A DNA stretch of 64,000 nt from Herminiimonas fonticola (GCF_003293745.1 NZ_PTLZ01000001.1:1420979-1484978), one strand, 5' to 3'; positions 45,253 to 55,315 are shown, counted from the first letter of the stretch. The notes: generated by a model from the sequence alone, not told the origin. Made by a program: numbers and translations.

Positions 45253-47274
45253 TTAGCTCGAACTGCTGTTGGCAGCGATCGATGCGAGTTGCTGGGTCAG
45301 GTAAGTCTGCGTTCTTTGCATACTCGCGATCATTGAATCCAGTGCCGAGAATTGTTTGCGATAGCGCGCTTCTATATCAACCAGACGCAGCTTGAATGCA
45401 TCGGCATCGTCAGTAATACGTTTAATGCTGCTATTCAAACTATCGGTACTGCCGGTAATCAAACCGTCGGAACCGATGAATTGGTCAGTCAATTTATTCA
45501 GACGATCTGCATAACCTTGCGAGAAATCGATACGACCGCGGCTGCCTAATGTGCCGCCCACGATTTCGATTTTGAGTCCGACTGCGTCCGAGCCTTTACC
45601 TGCGCTGAGGATTTGTCCTGAACCTGTTCCGACTACGCCGCCGATGGTGCCTTCAACATCAACGCCATCTGTGCCTGTGGATACTGTACCCAATAAGGCT
45701 GATGCAGGTGTTCCACTATCCGAGTTAACGATGACCTTGGAGGCCGATCCATAGCGATCCGACTGCAAGTTCAAGAAACCATTGCTATCAATAGTCGCGG
45801 TGACCTTGGAGCCAGCTGCCGAGATTTCGGAAGCGCCATTGATTGCCGATTGAACTAATGCCGCTAATTGAGCCGAGGTGTAGCTTCCTTCAGTCAGCGC
45901 AATTTTGGAGGCGACGCCATCAATGGTGACGCTGAGTTTCGTGTTTGGTGCAATGATGGTTGGCGCAGCATTCAGGTCAACGTCGCCTGTGACGCTGCCT
46001 TTTGTCGCCAGCTTGGTAACGTTAATATCGTAACTGCCAGCCTTGGTTGCAGAAGTAGAGCTGGTGAAATTGATCAAGCTGTCAGTCGCTTTACCGACTG
46101 TCGCAAACAGACCTGCGATATCACCGTAGTTGGTGTCCATCGCTTTTTTCAGCTTGACCGAATCTACAGCGAGAGTGCCGTCTTTTTGAAAGGCAACACC
46201 GATTTGAGGCAGCGACATATTGCTATTACTCAAACCTGATAAGGCAGATGACAAGGTATTGCGAAGTTGATCTTGAATTGTACGTGCGGTGGAATCGCCT
46301 ACCAGCAAGCCGCCTACTTTTGTATCTGCGTTATAGCCAGTCAGGTTTTTGATAGTTTTGGTAAGGTCGTTATAGGCTTTTACAAAACTGTTGACGCTAG
46401 CCTCAACCGCAGCAGTATCTTTTGCGAGGGTCATCGACGTGGTGCCGGTTTTGATGACGTTCAAGGTAACGCCTTGAACTGCTTCCTTGACTTCATTAGT
46501 TGGACTGTTGACGAAGAAACCGTTGACCGTTAGTTGCGTATTTTGCGCAACGCTGGTTTGTTTCAGAGTTTGTGTGCCGGCCGGGTCATAAGCAAGTATG
46601 CCTTGCAGAGCTGCATCGCCATCGACGTCAATTTTCATGCTGGATACTTCACCTGTTTTGTTGGAGGTGAAGATCAAATGATCAGGCGTCGCGCTACCAT
46701 CAGAAACCAGAGTTGCGGTTACACCGATATTCGCAGCATTGACCGCGTCGCGTATCCCTTGCAGGGAGTTATCACCATTCTTGATGACGACTGTACCGGT
46801 TTTTTGATTGGCGTCCTGTGTAAAAGTCGTGCCGCCACTATAAATACCATCTGTGAGGGTGCCGCCAGCGATGGTTCCGAACTGGAACGTCAAGGTAGTA
46901 TCAGCGCCGCTGCCTATCAGCGCGGTCTTGCTGGTTTGACCTGTAGACGAAATGCTGTGTGCCTGCGCCATTTGTGTGACGTTGACTTGATAGTTGCCGG
47001 ACGCTGCCTTGCTGGTAGCCGTTGCGGTAAAAATCGTTTTGTCGGCGATGCTGGTTTGCAGATTTTCGAAGGTCGAGCTCTTGCCCAATGCTGCCATAGC
47101 AGTCTGAAATGTAGCGAGCGCGCCCTTGAGATTGCCGTAAGCAGACAGCTTGGCCTGATAGCTGGCTTCTTTCTGGGCCATCAATGTCAGAGGCTGACTT
47201 TCAGCCTTCATGATATTGGTCAATAAATCGTCGAGGGGTAGACCGGAGCCAACGCCGATAGAGGAAACGGCCAT
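45253..47274 (-). CDS. fliD: Filament cap protein FliD
   Basis: A 673-aa cap protein that inserts flagellin at the filament tip. N-terminal domain: IGVGSGLPLDDLLTNIMKAESQPLTLMAQKEASYQAKLSAYGNLKGALATFQTAM; C-terminal domain: KRITDDADAFKLRLVDIEARYRKQFSALDSMIASMQRTQTYLTQQLASI (in order). It is clearly longer than the ~470-aa enteric form, with extended Ser/Thr/Gly-rich surface domains in the middle, including about residues 430-590. AGGAG precedes the ATG. Confidence 0.95.
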   Translation of the reverse strand: MAVSSIGVGSGLPLDDLLTNIMKAESQPLTLMAQKEASYQAKLSAYGNLKGALATFQTAMAALGKSSTFENLQTSIADKTIFTATATSKAASGNYQVNVTQMAQAHSISSTGQTSKTALIGSGADTTLTFQFGTIAGGTLTDGIYSGGTTFTQDANQKTGTVVIKNGDNSLQGIRDAVNAANIGVTATLVSDGSATPDHLIFTSNKTGEVSSMKIDVDGDAALQGILAYDPAGTQTLKQTSVAQNTQLTVNGFFVNSPTNEVKEAVQGVTLNVIKTGTTSMTLAKDTAAVEASVNSFVKAYNDLTKTIKNLTGYNADTKVGGLLVGDSTARTIQDQLRNTLSSALSGLSNSNMSLPQIGVAFQKDGTLAVDSVKLKKAMDTNYGDIAGLFATVGKATDSLINFTSSTSATKAGSYDINVTKLATKGSVTGDVDLNAAPTIIAPNTKLSVTIDGVASKIALTEGSYTSAQLAALVQSAINGASEISAAGSKVTATIDSNGFLNLQSDRYGSASKVIVNSDSGTPASALLGTVSTGTDGVDVEGTIGGVVGTGSGQILSAGKGSDAVGLKIEIVGGTLGSRGRIDFSQGYADRLNKLTDQFIGSDGLITGSTDSLNSSIKRITDDADAFKLRLVDIEARYRKQFSALDSMIASMQRTQTYLTQQLASIAANSSSS

Positions 47275-47370
47275 TTGCTTCTCCTGCTAGAGAAAAACCA
47301 TACTATAAACGGCAACTGAAGATGGCAAGCGAAGGTTAGAAGGGCATTTACCTTCCTGTTTAAAACAAGT

Positions 47371-47742
47371 TTAAGCTTTTTGCTTAACGAGTAAACCCTG
47401 CAACTTGTCCAGCGCCTTGGAGATTTCGATTGCTTCCACGGATGGCATCTGGCGAATGACTTCTTTCGTCTGATTATCCATGACTTTAACGATGGTGCGA
47501 TTGCTGTCTGCGTCGACTGTGAACTCCAGGTTCGACGATAATTTTTGCAATGCCTTGTTAATACTTTGTAATGCTTGTCCGACCTGGTTTTCTGCTGCTG
47601 CTGCATCAGGTTGCTGTACGGCATTTGCCGTCATGACAGCAGCTGGCGCTTTGACAGTGGCATGGCCTGTATTAGCGACCGGTACTGATTGGTCGACTCT
47701 CACAGTCGCTTTGTTAGCACTACCGATTTGTCCGATATCCAT
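47371..47742 (-). CDS. flaG: FlaG family flagellar protein
   Basis: A 123-aa protein with the FlaG C-terminal domain (about 60-115): QALQSINKALQKLSSNLEFTVDADSNRTIVKVMDNQTKEVIRQMPSVEAIEISKALDKLQGLLVKQKA in order. The N-terminal half is Val/Ala-rich and poorly conserved. FlaG proteins influence filament length in some bacteria. Position between fliC and fliD is standard for the family. Confidence 0.92.
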   Translation of the reverse strand: MDIGQIGSANKATVRVDQSVPVANTGHATVKAPAAVMTANAVQQPDAAAAENQVGQALQSINKALQKLSSNLEFTVDADSNRTIVKVMDNQTKEVIRQMPSVEAIEISKALDKLQGLLVKQKA

Positions 47743-47763
47743 AATTCACTCCCATTGTGACAA

Positions 47764-47793
47764 TTCCCCGGCTACTGAATTGCAGCCGGGGAA
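47764..47793 (-). terminator. Hairpin downstream of fliC
   Basis: A perfect 10-bp stem (TTCCCCGGCT / AGCCGGGGAA) with a 10-base loop, 29 bp past the fliC stop. It has no strong T-run and may partly uncouple fliC from flaG-fliD. Confidence 0.6.
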
Positions 47794-47821
47794 CCGTTCC
47801 TTACCGTACTGCTGCTAGTGA

Positions 47822-49360
47822 TTAGCCGCGCAACAGTGCGAGTACGCCGTTTGGCAAGGCATTTGCCTGAGCCAACATTGCGGTACCAGCTTGTTGCAGG
47901 ATCTGACCACGTGTCAGGTTAGCTGTTTCCGAAGCAAAGTCAGCATCCAGGATACGGCTGCGAGCTGCGCTCAAGTTTTCGCTGGTGGTGCTCAGGGAAG
48001 CAACAACCGAAGTGAAGCGGTTTTGCAACGCACCGAGTGATGCACGTGACGAGCTCAGGTTAGCCAGAGCGGAGTCGATTACTTGCAGAGCATCGTTAGC
48101 GCCGCTAGGGATACCGTTTGCAACAGTGGTGATGTCGATCTGCGCGACGGAGCTCAATTGGCTGCTTAAAGTTGCAGCACCTGCACCGGTAACGATACCG
48201 GCAGCACTTTGCGAAGCGGTGAACGCTGTTGGCGAGTTAAATGTAACTTTGCCGCCAACGGTTGTAGAGTCAGTTGCAGTGGCAGTAGCGCCGTCGCCGA
48301 TCGCCAGCGTGACGTCCGTAAAATTACCGCCGTCGGTGGTCGGGGCACCAGCAACCTTTACAGTGCCAGTTGAAGTTTGACCGTTTGCTACTTTAATATC
48401 GTAGCCTTGTGACTGGGTCAAAGAAATCTTGCCGTTTGTCAAGTCTGCAATAGCGGTAATACCCGTTGTGCCGGTTTGATCATTGATCGCTTTAGCTAGT
48501 GCACTGACATCGGTTGCAGATGCGAGTGTAGCGCTTACTGTAACTGGGTTATTTGCGCCAGTTGATGTAGGTGCACCTTGCAATGTGAGCGAGACCGTAC
48601 CGGCAGTAAAAGCCGACAGAGTCGCCTTCGTTTGAGCTGAAGCGGTTACGTTAGTTGCTCCGGAGGAAGCATTAACTTTATCAGCGAGCGATTTGGCTGA
48701 TTCCCCAGCATTGACTGTCAAAGCACCGCTTGTGGCCCCATTGCCTTGAATAGTCAATGTGCCAGCAGCAACGTTATTGTTGCCGAAAGCAACGGCCGCC
48801 GTAGTGGAGTTAACCATCGTACCGGCAGATGCTGCAGTCAGGGTATTGTTGCCGATCGCTGTCGCTTGAGCGCTGCTGATCGAAAAGTTGATGGTTTGGT
48901 TAGCATTCGCGCCAACTTGGAACTGCGCGTTGCTCAGCGATCCGTCCAGAATGTTCTGGCCGTTGAACTGAGTTGTGTTTGCGACGCGATTCAACTCTTG
49001 TTGAAGCTGGCTAACTTCTTCTTGCAGCGAAGCGCGATCTGATGCTGAGTTGGTGCCGTTGGCTGACTGTACAGCCAGGGTACGCATACGTTGCAACAGA
49101 TCGGATGCTGTACCCAAGCCGCCTTCAGCGGTTTGTGCCATCGAGATACCGTCGTTTGCATTTTGTGCTGCACGATTCAAGCCGTTGATTTGGCTGGTCA
49201 TACGATCGGAAATTGCCAAGCCTGCAGCATCATCTTTTGCGCTGTTGATGCGCAGACCTGACGACAAACGTTGCAGTGATGTTGCAAGGGAAGACTGGGA
49301 TGTCGTCAGATTGCGTTGTGCATTCAGCGACGAGGTGTTGGTGTTAATGACTGCTGCCAT
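47822..49360 (-). CDS. fliC: Flagellin FliC
   Basis: A 512-aa filament subunit. The conserved N-terminus ([49 protein letters not shown]) and C-terminus ([45 protein letters not shown]) form the D0/D1 coiled coils and are intact; the central ~200 residues are Ala/Thr/Gly-rich and variable. There is a single flagellin gene in this window. It is driven by a strong sigma-28 promoter 95-121 bp upstream, and CAGGAGAA precedes the ATG. Confidence 0.97.
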   Translation of the reverse strand: MAAVINTNTSSLNAQRNLTTSQSSLATSLQRLSSGLRINSAKDDAAGLAISDRMTSQINGLNRAAQNANDGISMAQTAEGGLGTASDLLQRMRTLAVQSANGTNSASDRASLQEEVSQLQQELNRVANTTQFNGQNILDGSLSNAQFQVGANANQTINFSISSAQATAIGNNTLTAASAGTMVNSTTAAVAFGNNNVAAGTLTIQGNGATSGALTVNAGESAKSLADKVNASSGATNVTASAQTKATLSAFTAGTVSLTLQGAPTSTGANNPVTVSATLASATDVSALAKAINDQTGTTGITAIADLTNGKISLTQSQGYDIKVANGQTSTGTVKVAGAPTTDGGNFTDVTLAIGDGATATATDSTTVGGKVTFNSPTAFTASQSAAGIVTGAGAATLSSQLSSVAQIDITTVANGIPSGANDALQVIDSALANLSSSRASLGALQNRFTSVVASLSTTSENLSAARSRILDADFASETANLTRGQILQQAGTAMLAQANALPNGVLALLRG

Positions 49361-49454
49361 GATAATTCTCCTGTTGTAGTCCGATGGAAGTCTGACTGAA
49401 GCACTGTCAACGTCTGCCTTGCGTTATTTTGCATAGTCAGCGTCGTTGTAAGTT

Positions 49455-49481
49455 TTATCGGACGATTCCGGAAAAAGTTTA
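49455..49481 (-). promoter_or_regulatory. Sigma-28 (FliA) promoter of fliC
   Basis: Minus strand: TAAACTTT, an 11-base spacer, TCCGATAA. This is 14 of 16 to TAAAGTTT-N11-GCCGATAA, 95 bp upstream of the start codon, leaving a long 5' leader. Confidence 0.8.
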
Positions 49482-49851
49482 GTGCTACTGCAAAACTAAA
49501 TTTTTTCCGGTCTCACCCAAACTGCAGCCAGATAGTTTCTTTCACGGTTGCTATACGGAAAACCTTTAAGGAAATTTCTTGAAATTTAAAACAAAAATAA
49601 AGCGTATTTGCCCTTTATTTTTCTAATTTCCTGTCGTGTAGGGACTTGCCAAAAAAATCATTTTTGACGTATTTCTGCCTCCTGATTGCATTGCAAATAA
49701 GTGTGAAAAAATGTGACTTTGTTGAAGCGGGGCGGGGGAGGAGGAAAATTCCTCTCGCCAAAAGCCAGGCGGCGAGGGAAAAAGAAAGGCGGATTGCTTT
49801 GCCTGAATAGGCTTTTGATACTTTTGAGCAGCTTTGAATGTTTGTAAAAGC
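49482..49851. other. Non-coding gap between fliC promoter and diguanylate cyclase gene
   Basis: About 370 bp, AT-rich on the left and purine/G-rich on the right. It has two small hairpins near 49741-49776 (GAGGAA/TTCCTC; CTCGCC/GGCGAG) that could end the diguanylate cyclase transcript. No gene is seen. Confidence 0.5.
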
Positions 49852-51411
49852 TTAAGTGGCGGCTACGACGCGGTTTTTGCCGCTTCTTTTCGCTTCATAC
49901 AGTGCAGTATCTGCGCGCTTGATCATGGATTGCTGGTCTTCGAGTTCATTGCGCAAGGCGACGCCCGCGCTGAAGGTCATCAGCAAACGTGTGTGGTTGT
50001 GCATGAAAATTTGCTTGGTCAATTCACGCTGCAGACGAGTAATGGTTTGAATCGCTTCTTCCAGTGGAGTATCGGGCAGGACAATGAGGAACTCTTCGCC
50101 ACCGAAACGGGCAATGACATCCATCGTGCGCAGAGTTTCCTTGATCACACGTACTAGATGGATCAGCGCTTCATCACCGGCAGTGTGCCCGTAGTTGTCA
50201 TTGATCTTTTTAAAGTCATCCAGATCGAGCATGGCAATACACAGCGGGGAGCTGCGGCGCTCGGAACGGGCCAATTCGCGCTCGAATACATCTTCCAGTC
50301 CGCGGCGGTTGAGGCTGCCGGTCAATTGATCTTCACGTACCAGTTCGCTCATCTGCTCCAGCTTGGCTTCAAGATTGTGTATGCGCGCTTCTGCATCTTC
50401 CACATCCTTGCGTGCCGCCAAAATCGCATCGCGCGAGCGCAAGGCTTCGGTTTGGGCAATGCGGGTTTCTTTCATTACTTCGTCAAGGATCTTGCCCAGC
50501 TTGCCGACATCTGCGGTTGCACTGATTTGTCTTGAATAGCTGTCGATTTTCTGGTGATAGTTACCGGTTGTCGTGGCAATTTCTCCCAGGCGATCAATGA
50601 AAGTAACCATCATGTTTTTGACAGTTTCTTTGGCGTCGACGAGGCTGTGTTTCAAGGTGCTTTGTTTGTAGATGACTTCCTTGAGGCTGCGCATGACTTC
50701 TTTTAGCGCGATTTCGTCTATCGGTCCGGTGATCAGATTCTGCACGGCTTCGATCTGACCATGCATCCATGAGTCGTCATCGAGCAGGCTGCCGACGTTA
50801 TCCAGCAGCAAATTGAACAGGCGCAGCAGTAGTTCATGCTGTTCTGCCATGTCGCCGCTTTTCAGTTCGATTTTGAAGCAGAGCTGTTTCAGGCGGGTCG
50901 ATGCTTCTTGCAGCGCTTGCTCTGTTTGTGCTTCCTTGATGGAGCGACCTAATATTTCAGCTTCTTCAGCAAGCGCTGGCACACCTTGTAATAGCGAAGC
51001 AACCGCCAGTGTCAGCGTGCGTGTCAGCAAGTCACGCAAAAGTGCCGGCTGCGGATCGTCGATTAAGGAGGGCGAGCCCAGACTGGCAACACTACTGCCA
51101 CGTGCTGAAAGCTGGGTTTGATAGTGTTTGACCAGTTCGGCCAGGCCTTTGCCGTAATCCGGCCAGTAAGGTGCCGCTGCGGCTACTTGCAGTGCTTTGC
51201 CTATAGGAGCAACGCCATCAGGGGCGGTAAGCAGGGTGCTGGCAAAGTCGCTGAAAATATCTTCTGGCGTCGGTTCTTGTGCGTAGCCGGCGATTTCATC
51301 GTAAATCTTGCGGTAGGCATCCGGCGTTGGGGCGATCTTGCGAATGGCAAGTTGGCGAAATGCTTCGCGTGCAAGTTCCGCAGGATTTTGTGCTGGTTTA
51401 TTGTCTGACAT
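49852..51411 (-). CDS. Diguanylate cyclase (GGDEF domain)
   Basis: A 519-aa cytoplasmic enzyme that makes c-di-GMP from two GTP. No membrane segment or signal peptide is seen. The long N-terminal part (about 1-330) is helical with no recognised sensor domain and ends in a coiled coil before the catalytic GGDEF domain (about 355-515). The active-site signature is GGEEF at 437-441, and an inhibitory I-site RTMD lies five residues before it, so product feedback is expected. It lies next to fliC and near a PilZ receptor gene, which suggests a motility link. Confidence 0.93.
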   Translation of the reverse strand: MSDNKPAQNPAELAREAFRQLAIRKIAPTPDAYRKIYDEIAGYAQEPTPEDIFSDFASTLLTAPDGVAPIGKALQVAAAAPYWPDYGKGLAELVKHYQTQLSARGSSVASLGSPSLIDDPQPALLRDLLTRTLTLAVASLLQGVPALAEEAEILGRSIKEAQTEQALQEASTRLKQLCFKIELKSGDMAEQHELLLRLFNLLLDNVGSLLDDDSWMHGQIEAVQNLITGPIDEIALKEVMRSLKEVIYKQSTLKHSLVDAKETVKNMMVTFIDRLGEIATTTGNYHQKIDSYSRQISATADVGKLGKILDEVMKETRIAQTEALRSRDAILAARKDVEDAEARIHNLEAKLEQMSELVREDQLTGSLNRRGLEDVFERELARSERRSSPLCIAMLDLDDFKKINDNYGHTAGDEALIHLVRVIKETLRTMDVIARFGGEEFLIVLPDTPLEEAIQTITRLQRELTKQIFMHNHTRLLMTFSAGVALRNELEDQQSMIKRADTALYEAKRSGKNRVVAAT

Positions 51412-51590
51412 GACTGCGCGGACGCTTTATTGTTAGATGGTCGGAGATCGGCCTATCCTTGAATAATAGGGCAACGCAGACAGATTTGATAATGGAATTA
51501 GCATTGCAAATGCTTGTTACTTTACTGCTTTGTTATTCACTGAATAAAAGAGTGTAAAGAATATAAGTTCTTTTTGAAAACAGATACTTA

Positions 51591-52238
51591 TCAGTCAACC
51601 AGATGGTTTTTGATCGCGTAATGCGTCAGCTCGGCGTTGTGGCGCAGTTTCATTTTTTGCAACAAGCGCGAACGATACATGCTGATCGTTTTGACTGATA
51701 ACACTAGTTCGGCGGCAATATCGCTGACGGTTTTGCCGGACGCAATCATGGTCAGGGTTTGGTATTCACGATCTGACAATGTTTCATGCAAAGGTGTTTC
51801 GTGATTGTCATTGATCTGATTCGCCAACTCTTGCGCCAATGCTGCACTGATGTATTTGCGTCCGCTGGCAACCTGGCGAATCGCGTTGACCAATTCCGCC
51901 GGTGCGCTTTGCTTGTTTAAATAGCCGGAAGCGCCAGCCTTGAGCGAGCGGATCGCATATTGATCTTCTCTATGCATGGACAGCATGAGGATGGCAATGC
52001 CGGGAGTTTCCTTCTTGACCTGCTTGAGCACTTCTATCCCGCTACGATCGGGCATGGAGATATCGAGTAGCAAGACATCGCATGAACCTTCGCGGCATAA
52101 CTTGATTGCTTCATTGCCGTTTTCTGCATGACCGGCGACGACTATATCCTTGGTGTCAGCCAAAATCTGTTTAAGACCTTCGCGCACGATCGCGTGATCG
52201 TCGGCAATCAGGACTTTTATTGCATTCTTCGTTGTCAT
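51591..52238 (-). CDS. NarL/LuxR-family response regulator
   Basis: A 215-aa transcription regulator. Receiver domain (about 8-125): ADDH acid pocket at 12-15, phosphorylated Asp59 in DVLLLDISMPDRSG, and Lys near 109. C-terminal LuxR helix-turn-helix (about 150-210): LSDREYQTLTMIASGKTVSDIAAELVLSVKTISMYRSRLLQKM. It resembles UhpA/FixJ-like regulators. The PAS/HisKA_3 kinase gene 127 bp upstream on the same strand is the likely partner. Confidence 0.93.
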   Translation of the reverse strand: MTTKNAIKVLIADDHAIVREGLKQILADTKDIVVAGHAENGNEAIKLCREGSCDVLLLDISMPDRSGIEVLKQVKKETPGIAILMLSMHREDQYAIRSLKAGASGYLNKQSAPAELVNAIRQVASGRKYISAALAQELANQINDNHETPLHETLSDREYQTLTMIASGKTVSDIAAELVLSVKTISMYRSRLLQKMKLRHNAELTHYAIKNHLVD

Positions 52239-52365
52239 TGTTTTGCTTTAAAGGATCTGCGTGATGACAGATGCCAGCTTGTTGTTTTTGTCGATGTGAC
52301 AAATTTTGGATGGATAAACGGCCGAACAAGCAAATTCGGTCAGGTATTTTCCAAAAGTATCTATT

Positions 52366-53856
52366 TTAATGCTGATTTTGCTTCGTTATATCGGGCAACG
52401 GTATCAGCGGTACGTTTATAGCAACGATTGTGCCACCTTTGGGAGCGGTACTGACGGACAGACTGCCTCCCATGGAGATGGATCTTTCCACCATGCCGCG
52501 TATGCCAAATGACTTCGCCTTGGTCCGATCTGCCATCTTGATGCCACGACCGTTATCAATGATCTCCAGTCGTACATATTGACGCGTATGTACTAGATGC
52601 ACATCCACGATGCTGGCTTGTGCATGTTTGGCGATATTGGTTAGTGCCTCTTGAAAAATACGGAAGAGGGCAGTCGCCTGATCCAGATCCAGTTCGATGT
52701 CTGGATGACTGGATGAGAATACGCAGGGAATACCGACTTGTTTTTCAAATTCCTTCGCTTGCCAATCTATAGCGGCAACCAGCCCGAAATCGAGAACGCC
52801 TGGTCGTAGGTTGCCGGCGATTCTATGTACGGTCTCAATTGTGCGATCAACCAGCGATTCGACATAATCGGCTTTTTCAATCAATTCTGGATTATCGCTC
52901 GGCATGCGCCGCGTTAATAATGCGAGCGCCATCTTGATGGCGGTCAAATTGCCGCCGAGGTCATCATGGATTTCGCGTGCGATATGTGTACGTTCTTTTT
53001 CCTTGACGGTATTGATGTGAGCCGACAGCTCAGCCAACTGCGCGCGTGAACTGACGATTTCTTCCTGTTCGAGTTTGCTGGAGGTGATGTTGGTCATGAT
53101 GCCTTCCCACTGCACGGCTTGTTCTTCCAGCGTGCGTGGCGTGGCGCGAAGATTGATCCATTTAACGTCTTTCCATTTTTCGATCCAGATGCGTCCTTCC
53201 CAGTTCCAGTTACTCATCTGGTCTATGGAAGTCAGCATCGCAGCGCGATAGGATTGCCTGTCTTCTGGCAAGATCAGTTCAACGAACATGGCAGGATCAC
53301 CACGTAATTCTTCTGCGGAGATCCCCAGCAAGGCTTCGCAACCATCGCTGAGATAAGGGTATGAAAATTGCCCTGCGCTGCTTAACAGAAACTGATAAAC
53401 CAAGCCCGGCGTATTTGACACCATCGCACTGAGTCGCGATTCACTGGCACGCAGTGCCTTATCTGATTTATCACGTGAACTGACATCATTGCCAATGGCG
53501 ATAATGACTGGGCCGGTATCCGAGGCTAGATAAAACAATTGAAATTCAATCGGATAAGTCGTGCCGTCTTTGCGTGTATGGACAGTATTGATAGTGGCGG
53601 AAGCCTGATTGCCATCGCGTAGTTCCTGGAAACATTGCCTATAGGCTTCGTTCGTGGTGTTCTTGGCGATTGCAGTCGGCGCCATCTCTGCCAATTCGGC
53701 AGTGCTGTATTGCAGATTATTGGTCGCGGTGGGATTAACGTACTCGAAGCGCAGCGTGTCGCAGTTCAATACATAAATTTCACTGAACGATCCTCGCAGA
53801 ATGGTGGGCAACCATTCTGCATGCATCTTGTTGATGATATTTGCTTCTGGTTTCAT
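52366..53856 (-). CDS. PAS-domain sensor histidine kinase, HisKA_3 (NarX/DegS-like) type
   Basis: A 496-aa kinase without visible membrane segments, so probably cytoplasmic. Two PAS domains (about 15-135 and 145-270; the second with a PAC-like tail WEGIMTNITSSKLEQEE). HisKA_3 dimerisation domain with the phosphorylated His in THIAREIHDDLGGNLTAIKMALAL (about 302), then a HATPase_c domain with NIAKHAQA, EIIDNGRGI and SFGIRGMVERSISMGGSLSV. It is paired with the downstream NarL-type regulator. The signal is unknown. Confidence 0.92.
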   Translation of the reverse strand: MKPEANIINKMHAEWLPTILRGSFSEIYVLNCDTLRFEYVNPTATNNLQYSTAELAEMAPTAIAKNTTNEAYRQCFQELRDGNQASATINTVHTRKDGTTYPIEFQLFYLASDTGPVIIAIGNDVSSRDKSDKALRASESRLSAMVSNTPGLVYQFLLSSAGQFSYPYLSDGCEALLGISAEELRGDPAMFVELILPEDRQSYRAAMLTSIDQMSNWNWEGRIWIEKWKDVKWINLRATPRTLEEQAVQWEGIMTNITSSKLEQEEIVSSRAQLAELSAHINTVKEKERTHIAREIHDDLGGNLTAIKMALALLTRRMPSDNPELIEKADYVESLVDRTIETVHRIAGNLRPGVLDFGLVAAIDWQAKEFEKQVGIPCVFSSSHPDIELDLDQATALFRIFQEALTNIAKHAQASIVDVHLVHTRQYVRLEIIDNGRGIKMADRTKAKSFGIRGMVERSISMGGSLSVSTAPKGGTIVAINVPLIPLPDITKQNQH

Positions 53857-54102
53857 TGATTAATATGTAAATGGTAGAGCAGGCAGCCGCTTATTTAATA
53901 TGCTTGTGAGCGGCAATGCCCATCAGTTGATTGAGTGTAAAAGTTATTGACCGACTTTGGCACAAGTTTTTTCGCAAGATAGATATACAGAGCAGCAATA
54001 CGATTGGTCTTTTTATATGTGTCTTGGTGTTTGCATCGTAAATAAATAACTATCTTGAATAAAGTCTGTGAATAGGGCTTCCCAAATGAATTGCACTGAT
54101 GC

Positions 54103-54108
54103 TATAAT
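54103..54108 (+). promoter_or_regulatory. -10 box of the tRNA-Arg promoter
   Basis: A perfect TATAAT, 10 bases before the tRNA 5' end. A weak -35 (TTCCCA, 54079-54084) lies 18 bases upstream. Confidence 0.6.
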
Positions 54109-54118
54109 TTTGTCTTTC

Positions 54119-54195
54119 GCGGCTGTAGCTCAGCTGGATAGAGTACTTGGCTACGAACCAAGGGGTCGTGGGTTCGATTCCTGCCAGCCGCACCA
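54119..54195 (+). tRNA. tRNA-Arg (anticodon ACG)
   Basis: A 77-nt cloverleaf including an encoded CCA. Acceptor arms GCGGCTG / CAGCCGC with discriminator A, D-arm GCTC...GAGT, anticodon stem CTTGG/CCAAG with loop CTACGAA (anticodon ACG at loop positions 3-5), T-loop TTCGATT. It reads CGU/CGC/CGA arginine codons after A34 is converted to inosine. It marks the boundary between the core genome and the AT-rich accessory region, so it is a candidate integration site. Confidence 0.96.
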
Positions 54196-54203
54196 GCATA
54201 ATC

Positions 54204-54236
54204 AAGGGGTTACGTTCAAAAGACGTAGCCCCTTTT
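54204..54236 (+). terminator. Terminator of tRNA-Arg
   Basis: AAGGGGTTACGT, a 7-base loop, ACGTAGCCCCTTTT, with one G-T pair in the stem. Starts 9 bp after the tRNA CCA. Confidence 0.8.
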
Positions 54237-54628
54237 GCTTTGTAAAGCCAATTGGTAAGAAGTTTGGTAAGAAAAAAACTGAAGTAAGAAGTTAGCCGTC
54301 ACTTTGCATATCAATATCAATTCACTCCCTGCATTCTGATTTGATGACAGCATTACTGCTATATATCTGTCGTCGTGATCAGTGGGTTCCAATTTTTTCA
54401 AATTTCCAAGAGTGTAGTTTTGAGTCGGTCCCTACCACGGAGTTTCGTGGATCGATACCTTACGCGTACTGACGCATCTGGCAGAAAGGTGGGTCAGTTG
54501 AAAGGAATGCTGCGGGTAAATCAAAAAGCATAGAATTATCTAGATTTTGAAATCGGCTGGCATGAACAAAACATTAATTTGCACAGCAATTTTATGAATC
54601 TGCCAAAATCATATTTTTATTCAAAAAT
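54237..54628. other. Non-coding junction between tRNA-Arg and island genes
   Basis: About 390 bp without a convincing gene. It contains a short tandem repeat (TTGGTAAGAAGT / TTGGTAAGAAAA, 54251-54274), and around 54490-54520 the pattern GTGGGTCAGTTGAAAGGA, which looks like degraded insertion-sequence DNA but cannot be assigned. A copy of the tRNA 3' end was not found. Confidence 0.45.
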
Positions 54629-55315
54629 ATGGCCGACACCTTAGAAATTCCTCGCGAGAATCGTAACATTCAGTTTTTTATCAACGTAACTCTACATAAT
54701 CTCGTCGTTTGCTATGGGGAACTGAGAAAAGACGTGACGTTCGATACGTTTATTTCCGAGGTGATGCATCTCATTATTGTTGGCGATGATCCTCTCCTAG
54801 AGAATGTGAGTGATATTCTCATGAACATAGTGTCAGACGAGGATCGCGCCCGTGGAATTGATTCGATTGCCCGTTCCCCATTGGCTCCCATCATCGTGGC
54901 AGCGACCTATTGTTCACGTGCGCAAAATGCGTATGAAAAGCAGCAGGCGGAAATGGCATGGTCGTACATATCTGATGCCAGGTATTGGTGTGGTGTTGCG
55001 ATCAGCGGCAACAAGGTCCCTTTGGATAAATTCAAAGCAGCCGAGAAAAACGTATTGGCAGAACGGGGAAGAGTAGGGGCAGCCAAACGTAATGAGGGTT
55101 ATGAAGATTTGCGCGCATACGCATATTCCTTGGTTCGAGAACGTTGTCCAACTAAAAAGTGGGAAACAAGATCCCATGCGATAAGAACGATCGAGAAAGA
55201 CATTCGCGCGTATGCCGCTGAAAAAGGCAGGAATCTTGGGAAAACTTTTTCGACCGATACCCTTCGCGAATGGTTGTCTGAGATGCCGGATAGATTCGAT
55301 TTATTTCAGAAATAA
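54629..55315 (+). CDS. Hypothetical protein, possibly mobile-element associated
   Basis: A 228-aa soluble, mixed-helix protein that I do not recognise. The N-terminal half has IPRENRNIQFFINVTLHNLVVCYGE, and the middle EKQQAEMAWSYISDARYWCG. The last ~60 residues (RERCPTKKWETRSHAIRTIEKDIRAYA..., ...TDTLREWLSEMPDRF) resemble the tail of small proteins often encoded beside AlpA-type genes in integrated elements, perhaps a helix-turn-helix. No Shine-Dalgarno box is obvious. Codon use is more AT-rich than in the core genes. Function is not assigned. Confidence 0.6.
   Translation: MADTLEIPRENRNIQFFINVTLHNLVVCYGELRKDVTFDTFISEVMHLIIVGDDPLLENVSDILMNIVSDEDRARGIDSIARSPLAPIIVAATYCSRAQNAYEKQQAEMAWSYISDARYWCGVAISGNKVPLDKFKAAEKNVLAERGRVGAAKRNEGYEDLRAYAYSLVRERCPTKKWETRSHAIRTIEKDIRAYAAEKGRNLGKTFSTDTLREWLSEMPDRFDLFQK

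Noticed and set aside
54485..54525. Terminal repeat of an IS21-like element (GTGGGTCAGTT...)
   Set aside because: Only a vague likeness, with no transposase fragment or matching second end nearby.
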